A DNA stretch of 13,134 nucleotides from an uncultured Peptococcaceae bacterium (lineage in GTDB: Bacteria; Bacillota; Peptococcia; Peptococcales; Peptococcaceae). Position 1 is the first letter of the stretch, and each line of letters opens with the position of its first letter. The notes beneath the pieces are model-generated. The model ran no database searches, had not been told where the DNA came from, and saw nothing but the letters and a program-made list of their open reading frames with translations. A program made the translations under genes and the position numbers. This document shows, in pieces, positions 11,884 through 13,134 of the stretch. The stretch spans positions 1 through 13,134 of the forward strand of contig CALIQN010000086.1 of NCBI GenBank assembly GCA_938044045.1, in the 5' to 3' direction.

Positions 11884-13134
11884 TTATTCCTCCACTTCTA
11901 GAGCTTCTGGGGTGACATAGACAGTCTTTTGATCGGTATAGATGACCATGCCAGGCTTTGCCCCTGAAGGCTTATGGACAAATTTTTTTAAAGTATAGTC
12001 CACTGGCACCTGTGTGCTATAGCGTGCCTTGGAAAAATAAGCAGCATATTTTGCCCCTTGTAAGATGACATCATCAGGAAAAGTTGGTTCCCCTTTTGAT
12101 TTAATCAAGACATGGGAGCCATGGATAGCCTTGGTATGCAGCCAAAGGTCTTTTGGACGGGAGAGTTTTAGGGTGAGGTAGTCATTTTGAAGATTGTTTT
12201 TACCAATATAGATTTCATAATCTTGGTAGATGGTTTTTAAAATGGTCATTGTTTGCGTTTGTTTTTTCTTTTGAACCTTTGCTTTCAAATAACCACTTTG
12301 CTCAAGCTCTTGACGGATTTCAAGGAGATCATCATCTTTTTGACTCAAGTGTAAGGCGTCAAGAATGCTTTTTAAGTAGTCAAGCTCTTCTTTGGTTTGT
12401 TCGGCTTGTTTGCTGGCTTGGCTGGCACCATTTTTAGCCCGATTATAGGTTTTAAAGTAGGCTTGAGCGTTGTCATTCGGCGTTTTTTGTGGATTTAAGG
12501 CGATAGTGATAGGGGCATTGTTATCATAGAAATTTTCAAGGGTGGTGGTTTCGCCTTGCTTGATACGATAGAGATTGGCTGTAATCAGTTCCCCATAGAT
12601 ACGATAAATTTCGGCATTTTCTTTTTGGGCAATGGTTTCTAGTTGTAGGCTGTATTTTTTTTCACAACGTTCAATTTCATGTTGAATGATACGCCCAAGA
12701 CTATTGGCTTGTTGAGTAAAGCGTTCATGTTTTTCTTTGACATGGTAGTAGGTTTCTAAAAGGATGCTCAAATCTTCGAAGGATTTTTTTTCAAAACTGT
12801 GAAATTGTTTTAGGGTAAAAGGAGCAAAGGTAAAAGGCTCACCATCTTTATAGACAATTTCTGCTTGCCATTGATCATTTGTAAAACCTTCTTTTAAGTC
12901 ACGAAGAGCAATTTCTAAGTTTTGATAGTCGCCTTCACCCAAGTATTCAATTCGTGTCTGACTAGGGATATTGGCACGATAAATAAGCTCCTCGACAGAT
13001 TGGGGGCCAAAGCCACCTAAGATATTGAGTAGAGCCTTATTGAGCGTCATTGTGCTAGGATTTTTTAGGATGAGCTGACTAAGCTCATCCATTTTTAGAT
13101 CAAAGGGATCAAGTTTATTTTGACTAGGGGGCAT
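11884..13134 (-). CDS. rqcH: RqcH/FbpA family ribosome-quality-control protein (NFACT), 5' end outside window
   Basis: The C-terminal 416 residues of an NFACT protein. In Bacillus, RqcH binds stalled 50S subunits with peptidyl-tRNA and recruits tRNA-Ala to add C-terminal alanine tails that mark the peptide for degradation; streptococcal relatives were also described as fibronectin-binding. Visible parts are the end of the NFACT-N region with the helix-hairpin-helix-like stretch (about 15-110), long coiled-coil arms (about 120-285) and the NFACT-R domain (about 298-385), with RPKDLWLHTKAIHGSHVLIKS and the end motif KPSGAKPGMVIYTDQKTVYV. The family is usually about 550-570 residues. The Met at the window edge is followed by PPSQNKLDPF, an internal family motif, so it is very probably not the true start and roughly 150 residues lie beyond the edge. 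Confidence 0.93.
   Translation of the reverse strand: MPPSQNKLDPFDLKMDELSQLILKNPSTMTLNKALLNILGGFGPQSVEELIYRANIPSQTRIEYLGEGDYQNLEIALRDLKEGFTNDQWQAEIVYKDGEPFTFAPFTLKQFHSFEKKSFEDLSILLETYYHVKEKHERFTQQANSLGRIIQHEIERCEKKYSLQLETIAQKENAEIYRIYGELITANLYRIKQGETTTLENFYDNNAPITIALNPQKTPNDNAQAYFKTYNRAKNGASQASKQAEQTKEELDYLKSILDALHLSQKDDDLLEIRQELEQSGYLKAKVQKKKQTQTMTILKTIYQDYEIYIGKNNLQNDYLTLKLSRPKDLWLHTKAIHGSHVLIKSKGEPTFPDDVILQGAKYAAYFSKARYSTQVPVDYTLKKFVHKPSGAKPGMVIYTDQKTVYVTPEALEVEE

Overview
The window looks like chromosome from a low-GC Bacillota, most likely a member or near relative of the Lactobacillales. This rests on strong Shine-Dalgarno sites (AAGGAGG type), AT-rich codons, an rqcH-rlmH block, a LytTR/DUF3021 regulator pair, a yybP-ykoY Mn2+ riboswitch ahead of a TerC-type transporter, and a class M (macrodomain-associated type) sirtuin. 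Species cannot be assigned from the sequence. No rRNA, tRNA, IS element, CRISPR array or phage structural gene was seen.

Layout. (1) Bases 1-2313, + strand: the 3' part of a class M sirtuin-like ADP-ribosyltransferase cut by the window edge, a radical-SAM-like DUF5131 protein 7 bases downstream, and a GNAT acetyltransferase. (2) Bases 2347-4160, - strand: an OmpR-type response regulator and its histidine kinase, overlapping by 4 bases. (3) Bases 4161-4412: a divergent control region with two near-identical 18-base blocks, each holding PhoP-like direct repeats. (4) Bases 4413-7232, + strand: a compact redox operon encoding a 54-residue membrane protein with a C-terminal CxxC, a NapH-type membrane polyferredoxin, a TlpA-like thioredoxin-fold lipoprotein with a long helical tail, and a CPBP membrane protease homologue. 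(5) Bases 7233-7642: two stem-loops, a good promoter, and an Mn2+ riboswitch with its terminator. (6) Bases 7643-9407, + strand: the TerC-family transporter and an overlapping DusB-type tRNA dihydrouridine synthase, closed by a bidirectional terminator. (7) Bases 9440-9764, - strand: an orphan XRE regulator with promoter and operator-like repeats. (8) Bases 9820-10747, - strand: a LytTR regulator and DUF3021 membrane protein, with paired LytTR-like boxes upstream. (9) Bases 10739-13134, - strand: rqcH (5' end outside the window), rlmH and a FrnE-like DsbA-family protein, tightly spaced.

How the parts may work together. The most interesting unit is the redox operon. Cytosolic electrons could enter the polyferredoxin Fe-S clusters, cross the membrane with help from the small CxxC protein, and reduce the outward-facing TlpA-like lipoprotein. 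This would be a CcdA/DsbD-independent route for thiol reduction. The divergent two-component system probably controls it, because one of the two repeated boxes sits where a -35 element would be, ahead of a TATACT -10. This function is inferred from domains and layout only. The other notable linkage is a class M sirtuin with a cysteine-rich radical-SAM-like protein in what looks like one operon.
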